Assembly: GCA_947846985.1 (NCBI GenBank)
Contig: CANTUZ010000001.1
Span: forward strand, 30,776,727 to 30,840,726
Direction of reading: 5' to 3'
Origin: Fratercula arctica
Lineage: Eukaryota; Chordata; Aves; Charadriiformes; Alcidae
Length of the DNA: 64,000 bases
The position numbers were made by a program, and so were the translations under genes. The notes under the pieces are model-generated. The model made no database searches, was not told the origin of the DNA, and saw nothing but the letters and a program-made list of their open reading frames with translations. Numbering within the stretch: position 1 is the stretch's first letter; each line of letters starts with the position of its first letter. Positions 47,613 to 59,585 of the stretch are shown piece after piece.

Positions 47613-50600
47613 AATATGACTTGTTGAGTATTACTCATATGAATATGATGTATGGATTAAGAAAATCAATAGCATACATATAAATGCTGAAACAATTTTA
47701 CCAAGTTCTCGGGTAAAGTATTTTGAAACTATGGATGAAAATACACAGAAGGCTCTGTGGATATAATAAAATTCTGTTTGTGCAAACTGTGATTGAGTAT
47801 TACAACACATATAGTGTCAGAAACTCAAGCAGGAAATTAATACCAGAAAAGGCCGCCAAGCGAAAATTCAGTGCCCAACTCAAATGCTTATTTCTACCCA
47901 CGGCAGACACCTCTAAAGATGTACTACTCTGAGTTCCTGGAACCTACTAATAACATGCACTTTCATTTGAAAAACCTCTGGGTTTAGGCTTCAAGCTAAT
48001 TATATAAATGAATACAATGCAGATTCAGATGGTCCATTTAAAATAAAAACAAAGCAGAACAAAAATTATTATGATTATAAGCAGCAGAATTCCTTCTAAT
48101 GTCTAAAATAAATACCACACGCATCTTTCTTTAAAGGCACCACTTTGGGAGTGGTCCTGGAAGACATAAAGCTAAGTTAGCAGGACATGAGGTGTCTCAG
48201 TTTTCCATGAATGTCCTAATTCAAGATTCTATGTGATTTAGCAGAAAGAGGGAAAACTAGGTAAATCTAGAATGACGTTGGCTCCACAACTAGAGTTTCT
48301 AGTGTGCAAAACCAGGACTAAATCCTATTGTTAGTAAAAAGGTTAATGCTAACTGTGGATCTAAAAAAAACCAAAAAAACCAAACCACAACAAAAACCCC
48401 AAACCCCCTTACACTTAACAGCTCTGTCCCACTGAAATTTTACTCTCTTAGATGTAATTCTTGCATCAGGTGAGTTTGCTGCTCTGGAGAGATAAAAAGG
48501 TCTTCTGTAACAATACAAAGAAATGTAAAGAGAGTTCAGTCCTACAGCAGTTCCTCTCTTCACACTGAACCCCATGCAGTTATTTTTATGCCTGCATTAG
48601 AGGCGTTCACTTGAGTCCAGCAACAAAGATCCTACCAACATTGCACTTCCACCAACAAATGTTCAGATGTAGGTTTCTAAACTATGAAATAAATCTTGAG
48701 GTAACACTTTATAACACAGTTTTGCTTCACATCATTAGTGAGGAAAACAGTCCCTGAAGCTGACAATTCAAAAGGTGACATTTGGTAATGTGAAATCCTT
48801 CTGTCATGACACAAACTGTAGGGAAGAAGCCCCAAGCAAATTACACAATCATCACACGACAAAAATGAGACATAAGGCCAAACTGAAAACATCTGATGTT
48901 ACACACCTTACACTTTGCAGCATCTAAAGCAAACACTTGGCTTCAGCAGGGTGATTCACTGGCTGCCTCTGGAGGACAACTCTGTGCTTCTGCACATTTA
49001 TCAGAAAGCTACCTCATACCGAATGACACAAATCATTAAGCACAGACAGCGTGTCCTGAAGTAGATATCTGGTTCAGGCCTGCTCTAGTCACTCTTCAAG
49101 CCAATTTCAGTAGAGTACATCAAGTTTTCTGAGTAGATTCCTATTCAGGAAAAGAAGGTTTTCCTGTTCTGTTGGTAGGTAGGCTAAATTCCGTGCTATG
49201 GTCAAGCAGATTAACCCCATAGCTTGCTCCTATCTAGGAGAATGCTATGAACACCAGATTATGGAATAACCTGGGTCACTGCTGCTGAAGATGGACCCCT
49301 AGAAACTGGAATGCAACACACTAAGATCTTGTCCATGCTGGAGATGCTTAACTCCTTTAATCCAAGAGCTTCTAACTGGAAAATACAGAGCCAGCCTTTA
49401 AAATGGGAACCAGAACCCGGGAAATCACCTAAATCATACAGAAATCCCCATTACATCAATAGAAAAAGGTAGATTACCTTCTCATGTAGTTTTCCTCTAG
49501 AATCTTATTTTTTTTTTTGAGGTGAAGATACCCAAACTCCTAAAGACAACATGAAAAAAAAGCCTAAACTTAGAATACGCCAGACCCTCCTGGCTAGGGG
49601 ACTCTGCTGGAATCGGCAGCTACAGGTTCAGATTTTGTGGTACTCACAGAACTTTAGATCTCCTTGATTCTGAGTGAGTGCTTTAACCAACTTCCTGCTG
49701 CTGATACTGTTTGCATTTGGGGATAAACTTAATATAGCCTGAGTCAACAAATAGCCTATCTTTCTTTTTGGGGAGAGAGAAACGCAACGTTTACATACTG
49801 TCTCTATGTCGTCTCTACTCTGGCATGTCTTCGATGGCTGGCTTCTGGCTGTCCCTCCGCAACCTCATGTTTTGTACAATTACAGGCACATAGGGAATGC
49901 CACGGTCATGTCATGGTCAAAACAGGAGAAGCAATGGATTCAATGTGTTTGCTAGGATTAGGTCATGATGCAGTGCATGAACTGGTCTGCATCTGAGACT
50001 TTTGCAGCTAACAGCTTCTGAAGTTAGAACTAAGGCGGAATCCAAACAACCTGAACATGACCCCTTGTGATTACAGTCCATCACAGAGACATACTTTTCT
50101 ATCTTTTCACCAATAACGAGAGAAGCCTGTGAATGCAGCTACAACAAGGAATGTTCTGAAGAGAGTGGAAATAAAAGTTTGACTGATCTTGAAAATTCTT
50201 AGTAACATAGCACCTCACATGATAAATACTTAAACATTTAGATTAAGACTTCTGATTCTGCTAATGACTTAAGGTCAACACACAAGAATTTTCGTGTTCA
50301 AAAAGCTTTGCAGAAATTTTGTCCCAAATTAATTAACCCAAAATCAGGGTACACATAAAAAAGAACTGATGTTCTCAGTTAGACCTAGCAACATAGAAAG
50401 GCACCGTGCTTACTATTGACACCTGCAGAGAAATGTTTCTACTATAGTACAGATCACTAAACACCTTCAACTAATTCCCACTGCAAACCTCACATTTTAC
50501 TGTTGAAAGCCATTTGAAAGTTTTTTCAGGGTCTGGGTTAGCTGAAAAAAAAATAAAAATCACCACAGGCTAACTTATAAAGGCTTTTTAAAATTTTATT

Positions 50601-51145
50601 TAAATCTGTTGAACTTGTTTTAGCATTTGAAACTTGGTCTTTTTGGTGTTTTATGTGACAAAGGCTCCTTGATTCTTCACAATGAACTCTTTACAGATCC
50701 CCTCAACAAGGAATTACTTTCTTCAAATCACAAGCAAGTTATCACACAGGGAAAGTATGTAAGCTCAAACACTGAGAACATCTATGACAAAGGTTGCTGT
50801 TGATAAAAAGCTTTCAGCAATGTTAATACATATGTATTATCAAAAAGAAAGTATCTGGTAAAGCAGTAAACAGGGACCAGACACAAAGATAAGCCTATGC
50901 AGTTGCATAGGCTCTTCAAATTCAATTTGCTCTGTAACCAAATATGTTTTAGAAAGTAATATACCCACTGCTTTGGCGGTCAAAATGAACTCGGAGCCAG
51001 AAAGAACTATGTAAAGAATCTACTTACCTGTGCCAAACAAGAGGCCAGGAATAAAACAACTAACTTGTCTCAGACATATAAAAGTTGTCATTCCAAACTA
51101 CAATAAAGGGAAAAAAAGACACATGCATACAGTAGAGCTCCTTAC

Positions 51146-51317
51146 CATACATTATGTATGGATCAATATATCCCTCTACTAAGGAGGTGAGACAAGAAAA
51201 TTGCGTAATAGCTGGAAAGTAAACGCATCCTTTGTGCGGAAATCTTTTTATTGCTTCACTACTGTCTGGATGCAGCGGATCTAAGTTTTCTGTTGCTGGA
51301 CTGTCAGGGCTCAAGGA
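51146..51317 (-). other. Possible unrecognised exon (57 codons, splice-like borders)
   Basis: The minus strand is open from a TCTTTTTCAG acceptor to a TATG|GTAAGG donor, phase 0 in and phase 1 out. The predicted peptide has SPDSPATENLDPLHPDSSEA and then a hydrophobic/aromatic half (CVYFPAITQFSCLTSLVEGY). The composition is less AT-driven than most chance frames here. I do not recognise a family. It is not part of FNDC3A as I know it. A chance open frame remains quite possible. Confidence 0.25.
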
Positions 51318-51460
51318 CTGAAAAAGACATCATGAATCAAGCCTATTCACCTGCAATTGCAGCTTCATTTGCCTTATCCATTATCATACATCAAGATCCA
51401 TCACAAATGGATCCTACAAAAAAGCATCAAGACCAATCTTAAAACAGTCAGTCCTTTTAC

Positions 51461-51523
51461 CCATACATTTCCCACTGCAGAGCTGTTCTAGAGCACAGAT
51501 CTCCAATGTAGCCAGGAGGTTTC
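51461..51523 (-). other. Possible unrecognised exon (NLLATLEICALEQLCSGK)
   Basis: A 63-nt minus-strand segment sits between TTATCTTATTTCAG and a G|GTAAAA donor, phase 1 at both ends. It encodes NLLATLEICALEQLCSGKC. It lies 144 bp upstream of the preceding candidate. Its phase does not fit that candidate's best acceptor, which weakens the case for a joined transcript. Confidence 0.2.
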
Positions 51524-54500
51524 CTGAAATAAGATAAAAGTTATTCACAGCCATTTGCCATCCAGCTGGGCTCTAAATCAGCTCTGGCATTAACTTTTTT
51601 TTTTTTTTAAATTCCTGGTGTTTACTTACCTATTCCTAACAAAACTCATTTTTAGCCAAACCAACCATGCTCTTCTACTCTCTTTTTATAAAATAAGCTC
51701 CTCATTCCCCTGAATATCCTAATAGCTCTGTTCTACAACACCTGGAATCAGCTTCATTTCATCTTTTTTAAACATGAATTATCAAATTACAGTTAAGATC
51801 TCACCAGAACCCTGTAAAACGCTACTAAACATCCCAAGCTATATTAGCAACACCTGCCCAGATGCATTTTATGATCACAGTTACCTTTACAGATACATTA
51901 CACTAGAGATAATACTTACCTTGTGAGTCAAATAGCTTGCCTGCTTCCTCCTCCTCCTTATCAAGTTTCAAGTGAGGAGATCCCCATTTATAATTTATTG
52001 ATCTTATGCACAACCTTGCATTGTATATAACTGCATTTCACCCAGTTCAGGGGTACCATTCAAACAACAGTCCTTTAGACAGCTAATGCATGTTCTTGTT
52101 AATCTTTTACCACTTCTGGAATACAGATTTCCTATGCCACTGGAGTTGTTTGGATGATCAGCTTTGCTGAAATATGAAGTGTTTCTAGAATATCTTGATA
52201 GCTGAAAGATACCCGAGTGCATCAGTCACTGAGTGAGTAAGAAGGGATATGTTTACATTCTAGGCTAGCTGTGCATCATGCTTTAGCATTCAATCCTTTC
52301 CTATTTCATCCACGATTTAAAACCTTAAAAAAAAATTATTAAGGTTATATTGACTCTGCTGAAGCTCTTTAGAGATACAGACCAAAAATCATTCTGTACT
52401 ATGCTTTGAATTGTGCAGCATGGAGACAGGCAACGTGCCGGTATCTGGCCTCAAGATCCACTGCATACCTGCAATTCTTTACACCTGCATTCTCTTGTCC
52501 TTCTATTTACTTCCCACTGGCCTTCATGTTCCCCCAAAGCTCTATCCCATATAGATATAACCTTACCTGACATTCAGAATCTTTTTCTATGTGGTGTGTT
52601 CGCAGGCACTTGAGACCTCGCATTCAGCTCTCTGAAGCTGCACAGAAATGTTTACCTGCTGACGTACTACTTGTCCAGACACAGCAGCACACCACCACCA
52701 TACAACAAGATGATCCAGCAACACACATTTACGTGCTTCTGAAAAGAACCCCAAATCCAACACCCTTCTGGTTAACTACTGTCACCAAGATGAGATTAGA
52801 CTCTTTCCCATCGAAAATAATGGATCTGTTTTTCAGATGAGAGGATGAGGCTCAGTAACTTGAAAATAATTGACAACACACTGAAATTTTATGAACATAA
52901 TGGACATCTGGAAGGCCATTATGGGAAAATCAGTGCTCTGGATGATATTTTAAAGACCAGTAAGAGGATAAACTGGGGAAATAACCTAGAGATAAAGCTG
53001 TGTGGGCATATGAATAAGACTCCTAGTCTAGTATGTGTCATCTCTTTGCTGGAAAGGAATGCAAGGACATTTGAGAGCATATATAGCTGCAATTAAGAGA
53101 AAAGATAGGGTATTTCCAGGGTACATTTTCCTCTTTTTTATGCAATCTTTCTTTGCGTAAGAATTAGAAGGGTGTAGTAAGCATAAAAACACACCTTTTA
53201 CAATCAGTTGATTGAAAAGGCTGCATATGCATCATGTCAGATCTACAATCTGTAGAAAAGCACTGTTCTAAAAACACACAGGCCAGAAGTCCACAGTAAA
53301 AAGTCATCAAACTGTCAACAATCAATCTCAAAATCTCATGCTTGGCAGTCCTCTTGTACCCACTTGCAGCACAAGTTGGATAAACGAGTAGAAGTTAGTG
53401 TCACACTAGCCAGTCCTCTGCATCTCTGTTCAGCATTTGCTGATATACATTTTTATTTTTCAGCTCTCTTAGCAGGTGATTTTTAAAATTTATTCATGCA
53501 GGAAGAACTTTAACTGGTTCCAGGTGCTCCGATTGCTCTTAAGTAACTTAAGTAAGTATCTTCAGTCATTGATGCATTGCTTAGTCAACAGATGCCCATA
53601 ATTGCATTGCCAGTAGCGTCACACTAAATCAGAGGTAGCCACTCTCCTTTTGACCCCCTACTATCCAATTCAGAAAAAAAAAAATTTTCTTTAACAAAAA
53701 AAAAAAAAAATAGTTTAGCTTCTCAAATACCCAAACTCTTCTTGGGCTTTAGGCACTCCAAGGATCTGCCTGCAAGAAAGCATTATTTGTATGTACTATC
53801 TTTTGAAAAATACGAGTAGAAAGTCAGATGATATTTCAGATTTAAAACGGAATTTAAAAGCTAGATAAGATTAATCTTACTTTTTTTAAAATCCAACAAA
53901 ACAATTCTGTGTCTGGTCACAAATCGAGAAACACAATATATGGAAAGCATAAGAAAAAGCAAGCATAAATGCAAAGTTAAGTGTGTTTCATATAATTCTC
54001 TAAATCTACCTGCTACTTGAAGAGTTCTACTGAGATGTCTCTTGGCTGCATAAACCATAAGGGCTGACTGTCAACAAAATGGTGGCCTTCACACAACCCC
54101 TTCAAGGCTAAAGCAGCTGAGGACGTAACACAGTAGCACTTCACTTAAATACTGTCTTTCAAGAGACTATCTTAAATGCAACTTGTAGGAAAAATGGAGA
54201 AAAGGAGACAACTCTCTAGACTCATCCTTCTCTCTCTCTCGTCTTCAACTTTCATTCTGATTCTTAGAAGAGAAGGCTGCAGTATCATTAAGCCACAGCT
54301 CCTGGACCTAACAGTTCTTTCCCTACCCTCTTCCTGCAAATTTGATTGTTCGCTTTAGTAGTTTGGTTTGGGGTTTTGGTTAGTTTTTGGAACTAGCTTG
54401 CTAAAGCTGTGTTTTATGAGTAGGGCCTTCCCCACTTTGGGACTTTATCTCAGCCCACAGTCCTCTTGTGGTCTTTGTTCAGCACAGTCCTCTTACTTTA

Positions 54501-57255
54501 AATGAAAATGACCTGTCCATATTTCATAAGATTTTTATAGGGCTGTTGCAATACTTCGTTATGAAGAGGTCATCATGAGGAATACTCACTACCCTACTCA
54601 CAGTAACTTCTTCACATCTTATTGAAACTACAATTCCATATTAACTCCTTTTACGAATTATAATGAGGCAATAATATAGACCATCAGTTTGGCATTCATA
54701 GTTCTTATTGCTGCTCTTTCTTTGGTTGCCTTGGAAGGCATATTCATTCTACCTATGAATACAACTGTCAAGATCATCCAAGTGAAACACAATATACACA
54801 GTATTTATGAAGATGGTCCATATGTAGAGCACCAAAGGGAAAGGATAAATGAAACTGCTGGAAAACGGGCTACTGGAAAAACAAACTGAGAACAGGCACA
54901 GGAGATTAAACCACACGCTAACAGAATAGATGATTTATCAAAAGGGAAGGAAGGTGTAGTCATCTTTTCTAGGAGCTCTAATACCATTAATTTGACACCC
55001 ATCTACAAGTTATTGGGTGCTGTCAGCCACTACAAAAAATCTGAGGCTGTTTAGATGGTGTCCTAGGGCACCTGCTCCAGACAACTGCTTTTTCTGGAAA
55101 GCTCTTTGCAGTGTAAGAGCTTCTCTTTGGCAAAAAGAAAACAAGAACAATATTGTGGATAGTTGTATTTACTACCAGTGAATTTGGACCTTTCAACTTG
55201 GTTTGAAACTCCATGTAATTACACTGTTTCTTAATGGCTGTAAGTGGCTGAACTTACATGCTTGTAATTGGTCTTCAACTCACATTACACAGTAGCTGTT
55301 TACATTTGTGCACAGCTAGGCTACATGTTTGTAATGACCTTGTTATCTTGCTCCTCTTTTTCCTTTCCCTCATTTGGATAATAAACTGCTTTAGATGTAA
55401 AACAGATTGCTGCATGTCTGCAAAAAGAAGCAAGGGGAAGGGAAGTTACATGACCATGATTTTAATGAAATTAAACTGTGTCATGATCATGTAAGTCGTG
55501 CAAGCTGACAAAACCTCAGTCATTTAACAGACAGTCAAAAAGGACAACTATAATCATTTACTATTAATAACACATGCACAGCCATATCTATCAAGCCATG
55601 TGCTACTGATTCATCCATTAGGAAAAAGCAAAACTAAGTATAGAATAAAAAAAAAATCCCTGGATTCAAAGTTGCAACATTCAGTTAGATTTCTTGCAAG
55701 AAAAACGTACCTGGACCAATGCAGACAACACAGTAGCCTTGCACGGGTGAAAATGAAGAAAGGGAGATTAACCTCCTGGTCTATTTCTGTTGCTACCTTG
55801 GTCCTCTGTCTACACAATAATTTTTGTCATTGAAGGAGAAAGCATAGAGGCAGAGCAATATCGGGCCCTGTAAGCTGCTGGTGTGGCTGTGGCAGCCTGG
55901 GCACGTGTGGGGAGCTTGCTCTGTCTCAAGGAATTCAGGAAAAATAATGGCCACAGCTGCACACAGCTGCTCCACAGACACAAAGACTTTGGTTTCCTTC
56001 CCAGTCTCTCTGCCACCCTTCACAACTACCACGTGCCTGAGAGTGGTCCACAAAATAAGGCAGCCACGACTACTTTCTGGAGTACAAATAGAGCAAGAGT
56101 AAACCAAAAGTAATTCAAAGCTATTTCTTCGTTAATAGTAATTCTTTGATAGAAGTCTGAATACTTTCACAGCTACAGCTGTACATCAAGGATGTAGCAA
56201 TACAAATTCAATCTCACAGGGTGGAACTATAAAGAAACTTCCTGGGACCTTATCTAACAATCTGTAGCATTTTCCAATAGGTGACACACCAGCCTGTATT
56301 CATACTGCACATGTGGTGAAAGAAGATTTAACAAAAGAAGTCCTTGACGCACAGAGTTCTAGCCTTTCCATTTTTATGAAACCCAGTGCAGTCAACTTAA
56401 AAACATTAAGTTTGAGTTTCCATAAAATAAAAGCACCATTTGTTTTTAAAGAATTAATCAGATAATGAAATCGAGAAACTTCTCTATTTAATAAGCTATC
56501 AATCTTCATGAAATGTTATTATTTCAATCAACCAGATTGCATCCAATTAAGATACAGAAAATGCTATCAGCACAAGTTATTCTAAATGCTAGGATACTAA
56601 GTGAAAATACTAAGTAAAATCTTTTTTGGATTTCTCTGCCTGCATCTCTGATCTCTGATTTAGTTCAAACTACTAACTACTTCAGTTAGACAAACTTTCT
56701 ACTTACATTAGAAACCAAGAAGAGATCCTACATAAATTTTACCCCCATAAAGCAAGTAGCACAGGGCCATTTCTTTCCCATCAACAGCATTGTCAGGGAA
56801 GAAAACAGATGAACTGATGCAGGGCAAGGGGACTACTATAACATTGCCAGATGTAAACCTGCCAAGCTTAATATGCTTCATACAAGACTCATCCAACTGA
56901 TTCCACGCTCAACCTACAGTAGCACCTGAATCTCAGTGGTTTGAATTAATACTTCACAGCCTTGTGGGCTAGACGTGACTGACTACATTCATGGAAACAA
57001 AGTTTTAGGGGCATTCTCTAGCTGCAACTTCGGGCTGTAACTCCATTCCCAACATGCACCTCCGAGTACCGTTACCTTCCTTGTAAAATGTGAGATGTTA
57101 GATGCTAATGGAAATGGATGAGTTCAAAGAGTTCAAACGCTTGAGGACAAAGACATTCACTGTGGTTACAACTGTGAAACAACACACTCAAATGAGATGT
57201 TTTCAGGATGTAGATTTACTTATTTCAGCTCATAATAGCCAGGCTGTAGTTCCAG

Positions 57256-57518
57256 AATGAAGACATCTCATTTAGGTATCTAAAATTATGTGTCTGCATG
57301 CAAGTTAGGCCTTTAAACTCCCATTATAGCAAGTGGAGATCTAGTCAGTACAGACAGTGGAGCCTGGAGAGCTATTCAGCACAAACTGATGTCAGCTGAA
57401 AAGCACTGACTGTACTATAGCTAGTGACTAAATCTTCACTAGTTATAATGGGAGCTTAGATCCAAGGCCACATATAGAAACACACATTTAGACACCTAAA
57501 ATTAGATGTCTTCAGTAT
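57256..57518. repeat. Imperfect palindrome of about 260 bp (foldback/MITE-like)
   Basis: The left arm from 57256 (TGAAGACATCTCATTTAGGT, later CTCCCATTATAGC) matches the reverse complement of the right arm ending near 57516 (read back as TGAAGACATCTAATTTTAGG, later CTCCCATTATAAC). The arms are about 100 bp with scattered mismatches, and the loop is about 50 bp. No coding frame is visible. It fits an old non-autonomous DNA transposon; the family is not recognised. Confidence 0.6.
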
Positions 57519-58639
57519 GCATCTGAAGCACTGATATTTCAAACAAGTGTCTCCAGAATGTTCCTAAAGTCAGGCTGGGTTTGCAGTGTGGAGCTTGCAG
57601 TGTAGCGAAAAGAGGGAATAAAGGAGGAGATTGGAGAAGATACAAGGGAAGATTAACTGATCAGAATATACAGGAAAAGGAGAACCTAACTGAACACCTT
57701 ATAATGAATATAGTAAGTTATGAACTCATCCACATCTCAAAATGTGTGAAATAAGTCAAGGCAGAATACAAGTTATACAAATATCTAATAGAAGAATGAG
57801 AAAATAACCAAGGCAAAAATGTTACAGATGTTTTCTCCATAAAGGTATTAGATCTATTTAATACATTTTAAACAGAAATCAATGACAGAAAAAGTAAGTT
57901 TTCCCTAAAACACTCTACCACCAACACTGTGAAAGAGATCTGAATTAATGCATTTCCCTTTTAATCTGTTTTGGTGGTTTTTTTTTTTCTTTTTTTAATT
58001 TGCTGCTGCAGAAGGTGATAAAGCAGGTCTAGTTTGCTTTTTAATAAAACTTTTGCCAAGTTTAGTCTATTCTGGGAATAGCATGTTTTAGAAATCTAGT
58101 ATTTATAATCCTAACAAAGTGAGCACAACAGTCACGTGAGCTGTTCTGGCAGAAAAGCAGCAAAATAAAGTAAGCTTTTACAGCAACAGCTTCTTGTATA
58201 ATCCCTGACTGCCTCTTTAAGGGCTGGAGGAGACTGGGACCACCAAGACCCGGTCAGTTATCAGACTTAATGGAGGAGAAGGTCAGGCAGTTCCCAGAGA
58301 AGGCTGAAGGAGCTCTGTTACAAGTCAAATTCTCAGGGCCATGCTCAGAGCAGAAAGAGACAGATCTAAATGCCAGACTTCTGGATTGCTATGTTTTATT
58401 CTGGTCAGGGGAATGACCTTGTTTTGCACTACTTTGCAAGTTTTGTTGAGTTAGTAAAACAAATTCGAGAGATGGTCCTGAAAAAAGTGAAGACTGCCTC
58501 TGCCCTATTGCAAAAGGGACTACAGAATCAAGTAGATGTACCTGATCTAGCTTTAATTCAGCACAGTACTGGCAGTAGTACTAGAAAAGCTGCAGCAGCA
58601 GAGCTTACAGGCAAGTTTTACCTGCCTATAGTACTTGAA

Positions 58640-59032
58640 TCCACTCTCATGAGATCCCACCTAGAGTACTGTGTCCAGCTCTGGAGTCATCAGCACAAGA
58701 AGGACACAGACCTGTTGGAACAGGTACAGCAGAGGGCCACGAAGATGATCAGAGGGCTGGAGCACCTCTCCTATGAAAAAAGTTGGGGCTGTTCAGCCTG
58801 GAGAAGAGAAGGCTCCAGGGAGACCTTATAGCAGCCTTCCAGTACCTAAAGGGGGCCTACAGGAGAGATAGGGAGGGACTCTTTATGAAGGAGTGAGCGA
58901 TAGGATGAAGGGTAATGGTTTTAAACTGAAAGAGGGAAGGTTTAGATTAGATATTATGAAGAAATTCTTTCCTGTGAGGGTGGTGAGGCACTGCAAGAGG
59001 TTGCCCAGAGAAGCTGTGGATGCCCCATCCCT
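58640..59032 (+). mobile_element. CR1 LINE fragment, first of two adjoining copies
   Basis: The plus strand reads [19 protein letters not shown] and then [20 protein letters not shown], followed by the CR1 C-terminal region in another frame. It stops abruptly at GATGCCCCATCCCTG near 59032, where a second CR1 copy begins. Its own 3' UTR is missing at this border. Confidence 0.88.
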
Positions 59033-59037
59033 GTAAG

Positions 59038-59585
59038 TGTAAGGCCAGCAGGTCAAGGGAGGTGATTCTACCCCTCTGCTCTGCTCTCGTGAGACCCTAC
59101 CTGGAGTACTGTGTCCAGCTCTGGAATCCTCAGCACAGGAAAGGCATGGACCTGCTGGAGCAAGTCCAGAGGAGGGCCACAAAAACAATCAGAGGGCTGG
59201 AGCACCTCTCCTGTGAGGACAGGCTGAGAGAGTTGGGATTGTTCAGCCTGGAGAAGAGAAGGCTCCAGGGAAACCTTATTGTGGCCTTTGAATGTACAAA
59301 GCGGGTCTGTAAGAAAGACAGAGACTTTTTACCATGGCCTGTTGTGACAGGACAAGGGGCAATGGTTTTAAACTGAAAGAGGGTACGCTTAGATAGGATG
59401 TAAGAAAGAAGTTTTTTTATGATGAAGGTGGTGAGACACTGGCACAGGTGGCAAGTGTTCAAGGCCAGGCTGGATGGGGCTTTGAGCAGCCTGGTCTAGT
59501 GGGAGGTGTCCCTGCCCATGGCAGGGGAGTTGGAACTAGATGATCTTTAAAGGTCTCTTCCAACCCAAAACAGTCTATGATTATA
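59038..59585 (+). mobile_element. CR1 LINE fragment, second of two adjoining copies
   Basis: The same ORF2 segment repeats in the same orientation ([19 protein letters not shown], then [20 protein letters not shown], then [20 protein letters not shown]). It has an internal deletion near 59450. The 3' UTR is intact: GGAGTTGGAACTAGATGATC, CTTCCAACCC, and TCTATGATTA. It is either a second insertion into the first copy or a local duplication. Confidence 0.88.

Larger units (their letters stand above)
47613..57255. other. Upstream DNA with weak exon-like segments only
   Basis: No repeat family recognised. Minus-strand open segments with splice-like borders occur near 48.41-48.49, 49.47-49.54, 51.15-51.32, 51.46-51.52, 51.92-52.0, 54.01-54.11 and 56.74-56.91 kb. 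Their phases do not chain cleanly. Either this is the 5' intron of a longer FNDC3A transcript or it is intergenic. Confidence 0.6.

Noticed and set aside
58370..58831. 153-codon plus-strand frame as a possible gene
   Set aside because: Its second half is CR1 ORF2; the first half is open by chance and unrelated.
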